In this document: one piece after another, positions 8,089-16,251 of the stretch
How positions within the stretch are numbered: the first letter of the stretch is position 1
How the letters are laid out: each line of letters opens with the position of its first letter
Origin: Microbacterium ureisolvens
Lineage (GTDB): Bacteria; Actinomycetota; Actinomycetes; Actinomycetales; Microbacteriaceae
DNA length: 64,000 nucleotides
Assembly (NCBI RefSeq): GCF_015278315.1
Contig: NZ_JADIJE010000003.1
Coordinates: forward strand, 62,001 to 126,000
Direction: 5' to 3'
The notes under the pieces: generated by a model
Told to the model about the DNA's origin: nothing
The model's input: the letters and a program-made list of their open reading frames with translations, nothing else
The model's database searches: none
Program-made: the position numbers and the translations under genes

Positions 8089-8952
8089 ATGATCGCCTCG
8101 AGTCAGAAGCACTGGAGCGGCGACGTCGCCGAGCTCCTCCGAGTCGACGACGGCTTCGTCCTGTCCGACGTCGACACCCGTTCGACCCCGGGGTACGAGC
8201 GGGACAAGCTCCACGCCGCCGACGACCTCAAGTCCGGGGCCGCGCAGCTCGACGAGTACCAGGAGCGCCTGTTCGCACGCAGCCGCGTGGATGCGACCGA
8301 AGATGCGGTGCTGCTCGTGCTGCAGGCGATGGACTCCGCGGGCAAGGGCGGCATCATCCGCCACGTCGTCGGCTCGGTCGACCCCCAGGGCGTCGTGCTG
8401 TCGGCCTTCAAGAAGCCCACGCCCGAGGAGCTCGAGCACGACTTCCTCTGGCGCGTGGAGCAGCGCCTGCCGGTGCCGGGACTCATCGGGGTCTTCGACC
8501 GCTCGCACTACGAGGACGTGCTGATCGGCCGCGTGCGCGAGCTCGCGCCGGCGGAGGAGATCGAGCGCCGCTACGGCGCGATCAACGACTTCGAGAAGCG
8601 CCTCACCGACTCCGGAACGCGGGTCGTCAAGGTGATGCTCCACATCTCGCCGGACGAGCAGAAGAAGCGCCTGATGGCGCGGCTGGATCGGCCCGACAAG
8701 CACTGGAAGTACAACCCCGGCGACGTCGACGAGCGCGAGCTCTGGCCGGCGTACATGAAGGCGTATCAGACGGTGTTCGAGCGCACGTCGACCGAGCATG
8801 CCCCCTGGTACGTCATCCCGGCCGATCGCAAGTGGTACGCACGACTGGCCGTGCAGCACCTGCTGCTCGAGGCCCTCGAAGACATCGATCCGCAGTGGCC
8901 GGCCGCCACCTTCGACGTCGAGGCCGAGAAGAAGCGGCTCGCCGCGAGCTGA
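8089..8952 (+). CDS. ppk2: PPK2-family polyphosphate:nucleotide phosphotransferase
   Basis: 287 residues from an ATG. The Walker A QAMDSAGKGG lies at about residues 79-88 (Asp82 and Lys86 are the expected polyphosphate-binding pair), then HVVGSVDPQGV, the Walker B-like GVFDRSHYEDVLI, the lid-region Arg-rich helix, and HISPDEQKKRLMARLDRPDKHWKY. This is the single-domain PPK2 layout of enzymes that phosphorylate AMP, ADP or GDP from polyphosphate; sequence alone does not decide the class. It stands alone between menD and the convergent menF. Confidence 0.9.
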   Translation: MIASSQKHWSGDVAELLRVDDGFVLSDVDTRSTPGYERDKLHAADDLKSGAAQLDEYQERLFARSRVDATEDAVLLVLQAMDSAGKGGIIRHVVGSVDPQGVVLSAFKKPTPEELEHDFLWRVEQRLPVPGLIGVFDRSHYEDVLIGRVRELAPAEEIERRYGAINDFEKRLTDSGTRVVKVMLHISPDEQKKRLMARLDRPDKHWKYNPGDVDERELWPAYMKAYQTVFERTSTEHAPWYVIPADRKWYARLAVQHLLLEALEDIDPQWPAATFDVEAEKKRLAAS

Positions 8953-8974
8953 CCCGCGCTCGATCCGCGTTCGC

Positions 8975-10276
8975 TCAGGCGAGCGCGTCGACGATCGGCC
9001 GGAACTTCACCCGGGTCTCGAGGAGCTCCTTCTCGGGGTTGCTCTGGGCGACGATTCCCGCGCCCGCGTGCGCCACGACGGGGATCGTCGCCAAGTACTC
9101 CGCGACGTTCCGCGGCGGCTCGGCCGACCCGATCTGGGCGCAGCGCAGCGCGATGGCCCACTCGCCGTTCCCTTCGCCGTCCACCCAGCCGACGGGGCCG
9201 GCGTACCGGCCGCGGTCGAACGGCTCGAGCCGGCGGATGAGGTCGAGCGCGGCATCCGTCGGCGTCCCCGCCACGGCCGCGGTCGGGTGGAGCGCGGCGA
9301 CGAGGTCGAGAGCCGACGCGCTGTCGGCGAGGTCGCCGGCGACGTCGGTGGCCAGGTGCCAGAGGTTGGGCAGCTTCAGCGTGAAGGGCTCGGGGTCGGC
9401 GCGCAGATGGCGCACGTGGGGGCCGAGCGTCGCCAGCACGCTCTGCACGGCGTAGCGGTGCTCGTCGAGATCCTTCGTGCTGTGCGAGAGCGAGGTGGAA
9501 GCCTCGGTGTCGCCGTGCGCATCGGTGCCCCGCGGGATGGTGCCGGCGAGCACACGAGCCGTGACGACACCGCGCGACGCGGTGACGAGGGTCTCGGGGC
9601 TCGCGCCGATGAGCCCGTCGACGGCGAAGGTCCACGTGTCGGGGTAGTCATCGGCCAGCGCGCGCACCAGCCGCCGCAGGTCGGCGCCGGCCGGGATCGT
9701 GCCGACGAGATCTCGCGCGAGGACGACCTTCTCGAGCTCGCCGGCCCGGATCGCGTCGACGGCCTGTCGCACCGCGGCCTGGTATCCGGCAGGGTTCAGC
9801 GTGCCCGGGCCCAGCGTTGCCGACCAGTACGGACCGTACGCCCGCGGTACGACCTCTGGGTCCGGCACCTCGGCATGCATCCGGCGGATCCGGGTGACCC
9901 AGGACCGCCCGCGGTGGCGACCCACGACCGCCTGCGGGATCATGAGGCGGCTCGTCGCCGTCGAGTGCTCGTCGAACGCGAGCGTGCCGAAGGCGACCAG
10001 GCCCGTGCCGGGCAGGCGCATCGGGTCGTCCACGTCCGCGGTCGCCGCGATCCGGCGCCAGGTCTCAGCCGGAGAGGGCGGCGTCGCCGGGTCGGTGCCC
10101 GCAGGGCTGCGGGGTCCTCGTTGGTAGCCGCCGAGGTGGCCGATGCCGACGATGCCGTCGCCGCGACGCAGCCACGCGAGCGGCTCGTCGGGGGAGGCGT
10201 ACGCGAGGAGGTCGTCGATGTGCTCGATCTCGCGGGTCTCGACCACCAGCTCAGGCGGGCGGTGCGGAGATGTCAC
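8975..10276 (-). CDS. menF: Isochorismate synthase
   Basis: 433 residues, minus strand. The product is a chorismate-utilising (anthranilate synthase component I fold) enzyme that makes isochorismate, the committed step that feeds MenD. The conserved C-terminal block is present: AVRQAVDAIRAGELEKVVLARDL, SPETLV, LAGTIPRGTD, STKDLDEHRYAV, LHPTAAVAGTP, YAGPVGWVDGEGNGEWAIALR and a C-terminal HAGAGIVAQSNPEKELLET. The Gly-Glu-Trp-Ala motif and the early Lys in LEKVVLAR fit an isochorismate synthase rather than an anthranilate synthase; salicylate synthase is not expected in this setting. It runs opposite to the other men genes. Confidence 0.92.
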   Translation of the reverse strand: MTSPHRPPELVVETREIEHIDDLLAYASPDEPLAWLRRGDGIVGIGHLGGYQRGPRSPAGTDPATPPSPAETWRRIAATADVDDPMRLPGTGLVAFGTLAFDEHSTATSRLMIPQAVVGRHRGRSWVTRIRRMHAEVPDPEVVPRAYGPYWSATLGPGTLNPAGYQAAVRQAVDAIRAGELEKVVLARDLVGTIPAGADLRRLVRALADDYPDTWTFAVDGLIGASPETLVTASRGVVTARVLAGTIPRGTDAHGDTEASTSLSHSTKDLDEHRYAVQSVLATLGPHVRHLRADPEPFTLKLPNLWHLATDVAGDLADSASALDLVAALHPTAAVAGTPTDAALDLIRRLEPFDRGRYAGPVGWVDGEGNGEWAIALRCAQIGSAEPPRNVAEYLATIPVVAHAGAGIVAQSNPEKELLETRVKFRPIVDALA

Positions 10277-10298
10277 GCCTCCAGCCTAGACTCGCGAG

Positions 10299-10943
10299 GT
10301 GACCGACGACGCCGCACAGCGATACGCCTCCGCGCCCGCCGAACGCCCCGAGCCGGGCGCGCCGCTGCAGTTCCGCTGGCGCAAGTGGGACGGCGGCCCG
10401 CACTGGGTGAACGACTGCATCTACCTCGGCCGCGACCGCTGGGGCGACTGGGTGGGGCAGCCCGCCGGGTGGCGCAACGTGCGTCCGGGGCTGGAGTTCG
10501 TGGCCGACCGGCCCAACGTCACGCTGCTGCCGCCGAGCGGCGACTACACCCTGACCGTTCACGGGTCGGCCCGTCGCGTGCGCATCTACATCGACATCGC
10601 GTGGGACGTCCACTGGGAGAACCGCGAGCCGCAGGGCATCGACATGGACCTCGACGTAGTGAAGGCGGTCGACGGGCGCGGCCTCTTCATCGACGACCGC
10701 GACGAGTGGGACGACCACCGCGTCGCGTACGGGTACCCCGCCGACATCGTCGAGAAGCTCGAAGCGCTCGCCCTCGACCTCGAGCAGCGCGTCGGTGCGG
10801 GGACGGCCCCGTTCGACGATGCCACGCCCGACGCGTGGCTCGCGCGGCTCGCAGAGTACGAGGCGGTCGCGCCGCCCGCGCCGGTCTTCTTCGCCGACCC
10901 CACCGCCGCGGCGGGCCTCGGCGGACCCGGAACCGCCGCCTAG
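10299..10943 (+). CDS. DUF402-domain protein
   Basis: 214 residues from a GTG start. The central part has the DUF402 signature: YIDIAWDVHWE...GIDMDLDVVKA.DGRGLFIDDRDEWDDHRVAYGYP, with closely spaced acidic residues that in characterised relatives bind divalent metal for nucleoside di/triphosphate hydrolysis. The N-terminus contains W-x-K-W-D-G-x-x-H-W, typical of actinobacterial members. It overlaps no neighbour but sits divergently 22 bases from menF, so the two share a short promoter region. A diphosphatase role is an inference from the family. Confidence 0.8.
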   Translation: MTDDAAQRYASAPAERPEPGAPLQFRWRKWDGGPHWVNDCIYLGRDRWGDWVGQPAGWRNVRPGLEFVADRPNVTLLPPSGDYTLTVHGSARRVRIYIDIAWDVHWENREPQGIDMDLDVVKAVDGRGLFIDDRDEWDDHRVAYGYPADIVEKLEALALDLEQRVGAGTAPFDDATPDAWLARLAEYEAVAPPAPVFFADPTAAAGLGGPGTAA

Positions 10944-10953
10944 ACTCGAAGCC

Positions 10954-11688
10954 GTGGCATCCCACCCCTCCGATCACGAGCCCAACCGCGCCGACCTGCA
11001 CAAGGACCCTTCGAGCGTGAGCGGCATGTTCGACCAGGTCGCGGCGGGATACGACCGCACCAACACCGTGCTGAGCATGGGCAACGACCGGCTCTGGCGC
11101 GCCGCGACCACGCGCGCCGTCGCCCCGCGCGCCGGTCAGCGGATCCTCGACCTGGCCGCGGGCACCGGAGCCTCGAGCGTCGCGCTGGCCGGCCGCGGCG
11201 CGGAGGTGGTGGCCGCCGACTTCTCGCCCGGCATGATCGCCGAGGGCAGGCGCCGGCACGGCGGCATCCGGAATCTGTCCTTCGTGCAGGCCGACGCCAC
11301 CGCCCTGCCGTTCGGCGACGACGAGTTCGACGCCGTCACGATGTCGTTCGGGCTGCGCAACGTCAACGAGCCGAAGAAGGCCCTCAGCGAGCTGCTGCGG
11401 GTCACCAAGCCGGGCGGCCGGCTCGTGATCTGCGAGTTCTCGCACCCGCCGTCGAAGGCGTTCAACGGCCTGTACCGCTTCTACAACGACCGCATCCTGC
11501 CGGTGGTCGCCAAGACCGTGAGCTCCAACGCCGACGCCTACGACTACCTCAACGAGTCGATCCGCGACTGGCCCGACCAGCGCACGCTGTCGTCGTGGAT
11601 CCGCCAGGCGGGCTGGGCCGACGTCGCCTACCGCAACCTCTCGATGGGCATCGTCGCGCTGCACCGCGCCACGAAACCCCAGGCCTAG
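10954..11688 (+). CDS. menG: Demethylmenaquinone C-methyltransferase
   Basis: 244 residues from the GTG at 10,954; the frame is open farther upstream but the preceding stretch reads as Arg/Pro-rich nonsense and overlaps the DUF402 gene. UbiE/MenG motifs are in order: MFDQVAAGYDRTNTVLSMGNDRLWR at the N-terminus, the SAM-binding ILDLAAGTGASSVAL, VVAADFSPGMI, FDAVTMSFGLRNVNEPKKALSELLRVTKPGGRLVICEFS, and a C-terminal SIRDWPDQRTLSSWIRQAGW. It methylates demethylmenaquinone, the last step of the pathway built by the surrounding genes. Confidence 0.94.
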   Translation: MASHPSDHEPNRADLHKDPSSVSGMFDQVAAGYDRTNTVLSMGNDRLWRAATTRAVAPRAGQRILDLAAGTGASSVALAGRGAEVVAADFSPGMIAEGRRRHGGIRNLSFVQADATALPFGDDEFDAVTMSFGLRNVNEPKKALSELLRVTKPGGRLVICEFSHPPSKAFNGLYRFYNDRILPVVAKTVSSNADAYDYLNESIRDWPDQRTLSSWIRQAGWADVAYRNLSMGIVALHRATKPQA

Positions 11689-11744
11689 TGCGCATCGGGA
11701 CCCGGCCGGGCCGAGACGAAACGCGCCCCCGGTAGGCTGGGCGT

Positions 11745-12800
11745 GTGACACCGACAGCGCCGGGCTCGCATATCGCGGGCAAGCTGGGCCTCACCGACCG
11801 CATCTTCGCGGGCGCGCGATCGCGCAGCCTGCTCAAGACCGTCGAGGCGGGCCTGAAGCGCGTCGACAGCGCCCTCGAGCGCGAACTGCGGGTGTCGGAC
11901 CAGCTCGCCGACACGACCAGCCGCTACCTCTACGACGCCGGCGGCAAGCGCGTGCGTCCCATGCTCGCCCTGCTGACCGCGCAGCTCGGCGACGGCGCGA
12001 CCGACGAGGTGATCGACGCCGCGACGGCCCTCGAGATGACCCACCTCGGATCGCTGTACCACGACGATGTCATGGATGCCGCAGACAAGCGTCGCGGGGT
12101 GCCCAGCGCGCACGCGGTCTGGGGCAACAGCATCGCGATCCTCACCGGAGACCTGCTGTTCTCGCGCGCGAGCCAGATCATGGCCCGCCACGGCGACCAG
12201 GCGATCCAGCTCCAGGCCGACACCTTCGAGCGACTGGTGCTCGGACAGATGCACGAGACGGTCGGCCCGTCCGACTCCGACGACCGCGTCGAGTTCTACC
12301 TGCAGGTGCTCTCCGACAAGACCGGCTCGCTCATCGCTGCCGCTGCGCAGTCCGGCGTCATCTTCTCGAACGGCCCGAAGGAGTTCGAGGCCCCGATGGT
12401 GACGTTCGGCGAGAAGGCCGGAGTGGCCTTCCAGCTGCTCGACGACGTCATCGATCTCTCCGCCGACCCGGACGAGACCGGCAAGGTGCCCGGCACCGAC
12501 CTGCGTGCCGGTGTGCCGACGATGCCGTATCTCGTGCTCGGACAGCGCACGGATGCCGCGTCCCGAGCACTCCGCGCTCGCATCGACGAGGGCGTGGAAC
12601 GCATCGCCGACGGCGCCGATCCGGCGATCCTCGACGAGCCGCTCGCGCAGCTGCGCGACCACGAAGCCACCCAGGCGACGCTCGACCTCGCCCACGCGTG
12701 GTCGACCGAGGCGATCGACGCGCTCGCGCCGCTTCCCGACGGACCCGTGCGCGAGGCGCTGACCCGCTTCGCGCAGGCTGTCGCCGACCGTTCCAGTTAG
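11745..12800 (+). CDS. Trans-polyprenyl diphosphate synthase (menaquinone side chain)
   Basis: 351 residues from a GTG start. Both Asp-rich motifs of all-trans isoprenyl diphosphate synthases are present: DDVMD at residues 107-111 and DDVID at 233-237, along with the GGKRVRPML block before the first and EMHETV/KTGSL blocks between them. Such enzymes elongate farnesyl or geranylgeranyl diphosphate with isopentenyl diphosphate. The position right after menG indicates a heptaprenyl to nonaprenyl synthase that supplies MenA with its side chain; the chain length cannot be read from sequence with certainty. Confidence 0.9.
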   Translation: MTPTAPGSHIAGKLGLTDRIFAGARSRSLLKTVEAGLKRVDSALERELRVSDQLADTTSRYLYDAGGKRVRPMLALLTAQLGDGATDEVIDAATALEMTHLGSLYHDDVMDAADKRRGVPSAHAVWGNSIAILTGDLLFSRASQIMARHGDQAIQLQADTFERLVLGQMHETVGPSDSDDRVEFYLQVLSDKTGSLIAAAAQSGVIFSNGPKEFEAPMVTFGEKAGVAFQLLDDVIDLSADPDETGKVPGTDLRAGVPTMPYLVLGQRTDAASRALRARIDEGVERIADGADPAILDEPLAQLRDHEATQATLDLAHAWSTEAIDALAPLPDGPVREALTRFAQAVADRSS

Positions 12801-12808
12801 ACGTTCCC

Positions 12809-12866
12809 GCGTCTCGTCCCGCTTCGCTCGCTCGACGACCGGGGGGCCGCGGCGAGACGAAACGCC
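12809..12866. repeat. Dispersed repeat, hairpin form
   Basis: A third copy of the CGCTCGCTCGACGACCGGG repeat (12,809-12,844) is followed by the box GAGACGAAACGC (12,853-12,864), which is largely complementary to the GCGTCTCGTC at the left side, so the whole can fold as a hairpin between the polyprenyl synthase gene and the reductase gene. It may separate their transcripts. Confidence 0.6.
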
Positions 12867-12879
12867 CGAAAGGACCACT

Positions 12880-14253
12880 ATGACCAAGCTCCGGCTGGCG
12901 ATCGTCGGCGCAGGACCGGCGGGCATCTACGCCGCCGACATCCTGCTGAAGGCCGAGCGCAAGTTCGACGTGTCGATCGACCTGTTCGAGCAGCTGCCGG
13001 CGCCCTACGGCCTCGTCCGCTACGGCGTCGCACCCGATCACCCCCGCATCAAGGGCATCATCACGGCCCTGCGCGAAGTGCTCGACCGCGGCGACATCCG
13101 CATCTTCGGCAACGTGCGCTTCGGCGAGGACATCACGCTCGAAGACCTCAAGCGCCACTACAACGCGGTGATCTTCGCCACCGGCGCGATCCGCGACACC
13201 GACCTCGACATCCCCGGCATCGACGCCGCCGGTTCGTACGGCGCGGCCGACTTCGTGAGCTGGTTCGACGGCCATCCCGATGTGCCGCGCGAGTGGCCGC
13301 TGGATGCGGCATCCGTCGCCGTCATCGGCAACGGGAACGTCGCCCTCGACGTGTCGCGCATGCTGGCCAAGCACGCCGAGGACCTGCTGCCGACCGAGAT
13401 CCCCGACAACGTGCACCAGGGCCTCGCGGCCTCGAACGTCACCGACGTGCACGTGTTCGGCCGCCGCGGACCCGCGAACGTCAAGTTCACGCCGCTGGAG
13501 CTGCGCGAGCTCGGCGAGCTGCGCGACGTCGACATGGTCGTCTACGACGAGGACTTCGACTACGACGACGCCGCCCGTGCCGCCATCTCCAGCAACAAGC
13601 AGGTGATGGTCATCGACCGCGTGCTGCAGTCCTGGCGCAAGCGCGACTCGGTGAACAACGCCGGCGGCACGGCCTCCAGGCGCCTGCACCTGCACTTCTA
13701 CGCCAAGCCCGTGGAAGTGAAGACGGATGCCGACGGCCGCGTGTGCGCGCTCGTCTACGAGCGCACCCGTCCCGATGGCGAGGGCGGCGTCGTCGGAACC
13801 GGCGAGCTGCGCGAGGTTCCGATCCAGGCGCTGTACCGCGCCGTCGGCTACTTCGGCTCGCCGCTGCCGGGCGTGCCGTTCGACAAGCGGCACGGCGTGA
13901 TCCCCAACCGCGAGGGACAGGTGCTCAGCAAGGACTCCAACCAGCGCGTGAACGGCGTCTATGCCACCGGCTGGATCAAGCGCGGTCCGGTGGGCCTCAT
14001 CGGGCACACCAAGTCCGACGCGATGGAGACCGTCCGTCACCTCATCAACGACCAGGGCACGTGGTGGCAGCCGGCCGACCCGTCCGAGGCGGCGATCCCC
14101 GAGCTGCTCGCGTCCCGCGGCGTCCGATGGACCGACCTGGAGGGCTGGCACCGCCTCGACGAGCACGAGGTCGGGCTCGGCGCCCCGCACGAGCGCGCCC
14201 GCATCAAGGTGGTTCCCCGCGACGAGATGGTGACAATCTCGCGCGGCGAGTGA
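12880..14253 (+). CDS. fprA: Ferredoxin/adrenodoxin-type NADP reductase (FprA-like)
   Basis: 457 residues from an ATG. The FAD-binding Rossmann motif GAGPAG lies at residues 10-15, followed by DLFEQLPAPYGLVRYGVAPDHPRIKGI, the hallmark of adrenodoxin-reductase-like FprA enzymes. A second nucleotide site VIGNGNVALDVSRML (from residue 148) binds NADP, and the C-terminal NGVYATGWIKRGPVGLIGHTKSDAMETV is family-typical. These flavoproteins pass electrons from NADPH to ferredoxin. It follows the menaquinone genes, but a functional link with quinone synthesis is not established. Confidence 0.93.
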   Translation: MTKLRLAIVGAGPAGIYAADILLKAERKFDVSIDLFEQLPAPYGLVRYGVAPDHPRIKGIITALREVLDRGDIRIFGNVRFGEDITLEDLKRHYNAVIFATGAIRDTDLDIPGIDAAGSYGAADFVSWFDGHPDVPREWPLDAASVAVIGNGNVALDVSRMLAKHAEDLLPTEIPDNVHQGLAASNVTDVHVFGRRGPANVKFTPLELRELGELRDVDMVVYDEDFDYDDAARAAISSNKQVMVIDRVLQSWRKRDSVNNAGGTASRRLHLHFYAKPVEVKTDADGRVCALVYERTRPDGEGGVVGTGELREVPIQALYRAVGYFGSPLPGVPFDKRHGVIPNREGQVLSKDSNQRVNGVYATGWIKRGPVGLIGHTKSDAMETVRHLINDQGTWWQPADPSEAAIPELLASRGVRWTDLEGWHRLDEHEVGLGAPHERARIKVVPRDEMVTISRGE

Positions 14254-14257
14254 TCAT

Positions 14258-14365
14258 CGCGCGGTCGCTCAGGCGTCGCGCGGTCGCTCAGGCGTCGCGC
14301 GGTCGCTGAGGCGTCTCTCGGTCGCTGAGCCTGTCGAAGCGGCGACGCGCGGTCGCTGAGCCTGT
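14258..14365. repeat. Degenerate 19-bp tandem repeats
   Basis: Five units share CGGTCGCT(C/G)AG: 14,258-14,276 and 14,277-14,295 are identical 19-mers, 14,296-14,314 differs by one base, 14,315-14,334 and 14,346-14,365 end in CTGAGCCTGT instead. GAGCCTGTCGAAG is a common intergenic repeat core in many bacteria. The array fills the gap between the reductase and hydrolase genes. There are no spacers, so it is not a CRISPR. Confidence 0.75.
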
Positions 14366-14395
14366 CGTCGCGGCTCCCGCACATAGGCTGAGCCC

Positions 14396-15412
14396 ATGGC
14401 CGGGCCATCCCTCACCTGGGTCCCCGACATCCTCGGGAAGCCGTTCGAGCAGCTCACCCTGCCGCTCGGAATCGACGGGCACAGCGGACCGCTCGTGGCC
14501 ACGCTGGTGCGCAGCATCCCGAATCCGTTCGCCGCACTGACCGCGCCGATGCGCGACGTCGATGTGCTGTATGTGCACGGCTGGTCGGACTACTTCTTCC
14601 AGCGCGACGAGGCACGGTTCTGGACGAAGCGGGGAGCACGGTTCTACGCGCTCGATCTGCGGCGGTACGGCCGGAGCCTGCGCGATGGTCAGATGCCCGG
14701 GTACATCGACTCGCTCGACGACTACGACGTCGACATCGAGGCCGCGCTGAGCGCGATGGGCCACGGCACCGTGTCGACCGAGCCGACCACGTCGTCCCGG
14801 CGGCGCCTCGTGCTCGTCGGGCATTCCACCGGCGGACTCACGCTCACGCTCTGGGCCGCCCGGCACCCGGGCGCCGCGCACGCGGTGGTGCTCAACAGTC
14901 CGTGGCTCGAGCTGCAGTTGGGAACCCTCGGACGACAGGCGCTGGCCCCGCTCGTCGACATGCGGGCGCGTCTGGATCCGCGCGGCACGCAGCCCGCCGT
15001 CGACTTCGGCTTCTACACCCGCGCTCAGCAGGAGATCGGAAGCCTTCCATCAGGTGAGCAGCGCGCGCTCTGGCGCCCCGACCGCGGGTTCCCGACGGCG
15101 CCCGGCTGGCTCGCGGCCGTCATGGAGGGTCACCGGCGCATCGCCGCCGGGATCGACGTCGGCTGCCCCGCCGTGGTGCTGCTCTCGGCCACCTCGACGG
15201 TGCCGCTGTCGTGGAGGGAGTCGATGACGTCGTCGGACTCGGTGCTGGTCGTGGACGACATCGCACGGGCCGCGACGAAGATCGGCCGGCTGGTCACGAT
15301 CGCCCGCATCCCCGGCGCCGTGCACGACGTGTTCCTATCGCGCCCGGCACCGCGCGCGATCGCATATGATGCTCTCGATCGCTGGGCCGCCGGCTACATC
15401 GCCGGTCGCTGA
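14396..15412 (+). CDS. Alpha/beta hydrolase (serine aminopeptidase S33-like)
   Basis: 338 residues from an ATG. The nucleophile elbow GHSTGG places Ser144 at the tip, preceded by VDVLYVHGWSDYFFQ (oxyanion region) and FYALDLRRYGRSL, the pattern of monoglyceride-lipase-like S33 hydrolases. The expected acid lies near the ATSTVPLSWRESM stretch and the catalytic His is in GAVHDVFLS. Such proteins hydrolyse esters or lysophospholipids; the substrate is not predictable. The gene is followed by a stem-loop and a strong terminator region. Confidence 0.85.
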   Translation: MAGPSLTWVPDILGKPFEQLTLPLGIDGHSGPLVATLVRSIPNPFAALTAPMRDVDVLYVHGWSDYFFQRDEARFWTKRGARFYALDLRRYGRSLRDGQMPGYIDSLDDYDVDIEAALSAMGHGTVSTEPTTSSRRRLVLVGHSTGGLTLTLWAARHPGAAHAVVLNSPWLELQLGTLGRQALAPLVDMRARLDPRGTQPAVDFGFYTRAQQEIGSLPSGEQRALWRPDRGFPTAPGWLAAVMEGHRRIAAGIDVGCPAVVLLSATSTVPLSWRESMTSSDSVLVVDDIARAATKIGRLVTIARIPGAVHDVFLSRPAPRAIAYDALDRWAAGYIAGR

Positions 15413-15423
15413 GGCCCCCGAGA

Positions 15424-15614
15424 CTGTCCCCCGAAGAGGGGACAGCGCATACCTTGCGAGTCGGGTTAGCCTTTAAGGGAGATGTCCCCAGCATCTCCGG
15501 GAAGGTCCTCCCCAAGAAGCCTTCCCATCCGTCGTCGGGCCGCGCTGACCGGGGGGTTGGTCGCGAGAGCAGACGACGACAGGCCCCGGGTGTCCCCAGC
15601 ACCCGGGGCCTTTT
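15424..15614 (+). ncRNA. Candidate structured RNA with C-rich hairpin loops (6C-like)
   Basis: The intergenic region after the hydrolase gene folds into consecutive perfect stems. CTGTCCCC/GGGGACAG is at 15,424-15,445. GGAGATG/CATCTCC with loop TCCCCAG is at 15,478-15,498. GGGAAGG/CCTTCCC with loop TCCTCCCCAAGAAG is at 15,499-15,526. CGTCGTC/GACGACG closes 15,530-15,578, and a terminator with the same loop TCCCCAG is at 15,582-15,614. No coding frame fits. Adjacent hairpins with C-rich loops are the hallmark of the actinobacterial 6C small RNA; whether this is a true 6C member needs a covariance-model search. The first stem may instead belong to the 3' end of the hydrolase mRNA, in which case the RNA starts near 15,470. 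Confidence 0.5.
15582..15614 (+). terminator. Strong intrinsic terminator
   Basis: An 11-bp perfect GC stem GGCCCCGGGTG/CACCCGGGGCC with a 7-base loop (15,593-15,599) is followed by TTTT. It ends the candidate RNA and any read-through from the hydrolase gene. Confidence 0.85.
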
Positions 15615-15643
15615 ACGTTCGTCCGCGTCTGCGGCGGGCGGGC

Positions 15644-16123
15644 TCAGTCGCCTGCCTTGCGGGCGAGCACCCGGATGAGGAGGACGTATGTCGCGGCCGA
15701 CAGCACGTAGCCGACCGCGTAGACGACGAGCTCCGGCGCGAGGAACCGCGCGTAGACGAATGCCCCGTCGACGACGGCCGGCACGGCGCGTGCGACGAAG
15801 TAAGCCGCCGTCTGTCCAGCCGCGAAGACGGCCAGCAGCGCCAGCACGGCGAGCAGGGCCGGCCACAGACGCTTCCGCCACACGCGCGCCGTGGTCGCCA
15901 TCGCGGTGGTGGACGTCCAATCCGGCACCTCGGGGTCTAGCCAGCCGTTGACCCGGGGGATGAGGATGATCGCGGCGATGAACGCGGCATTGAGCAGCGT
16001 GCCCCCGATGCCGATGAACGACACCGGGCTGGAGTCGCCTCGCACGAAAGCCGGGATCAGCAGGACCACGAGCACCGGCAGCGTGGCGACGACGGCCGAC
16101 AGCACAGCCCGGAGAAAGCGCAT
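15644..16123 (-). CDS. Small polytopic membrane protein, unknown
   Basis: 159 residues starting at 16,123. Four hydrophobic segments are visible: an N-terminal one (AVLSAVVATLPVLVVLLIPAF), one near residues 37-56 (GIGGTLLNAAFIAAIILIP), one near 87-110 (LWPALLAVLALLAVFAAGQTAAYFV) and a C-terminal one (LVVYAVGYVLSAATYVLLI). No known motif is recognised. It is convergent with the terminator of the candidate RNA and divergent from the EAL-domain gene. Confidence 0.65.
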   Translation of the reverse strand: MRFLRAVLSAVVATLPVLVVLLIPAFVRGDSSPVSFIGIGGTLLNAAFIAAIILIPRVNGWLDPEVPDWTSTTAMATTARVWRKRLWPALLAVLALLAVFAAGQTAAYFVARAVPAVVDGAFVYARFLAPELVVYAVGYVLSAATYVLLIRVLARKAGD

Positions 16124-16251
16124 GGCCCGAGTGTAGGGGGCTTACTGCGACCGCCGCGTCGCGTCAAGATGCCGGGCTCTGCGCATGTCCTTTGCCAAAA
16201 TGGGTCCAGCGGGCGTTCGCAGGTCATGCCCGGGTGAGGTTGAATCAGGCG

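Noticed and set aside
14258..14365. Possible CRISPR array.
   Set aside because: The units are directly tandem without spacers and no cas genes are present.
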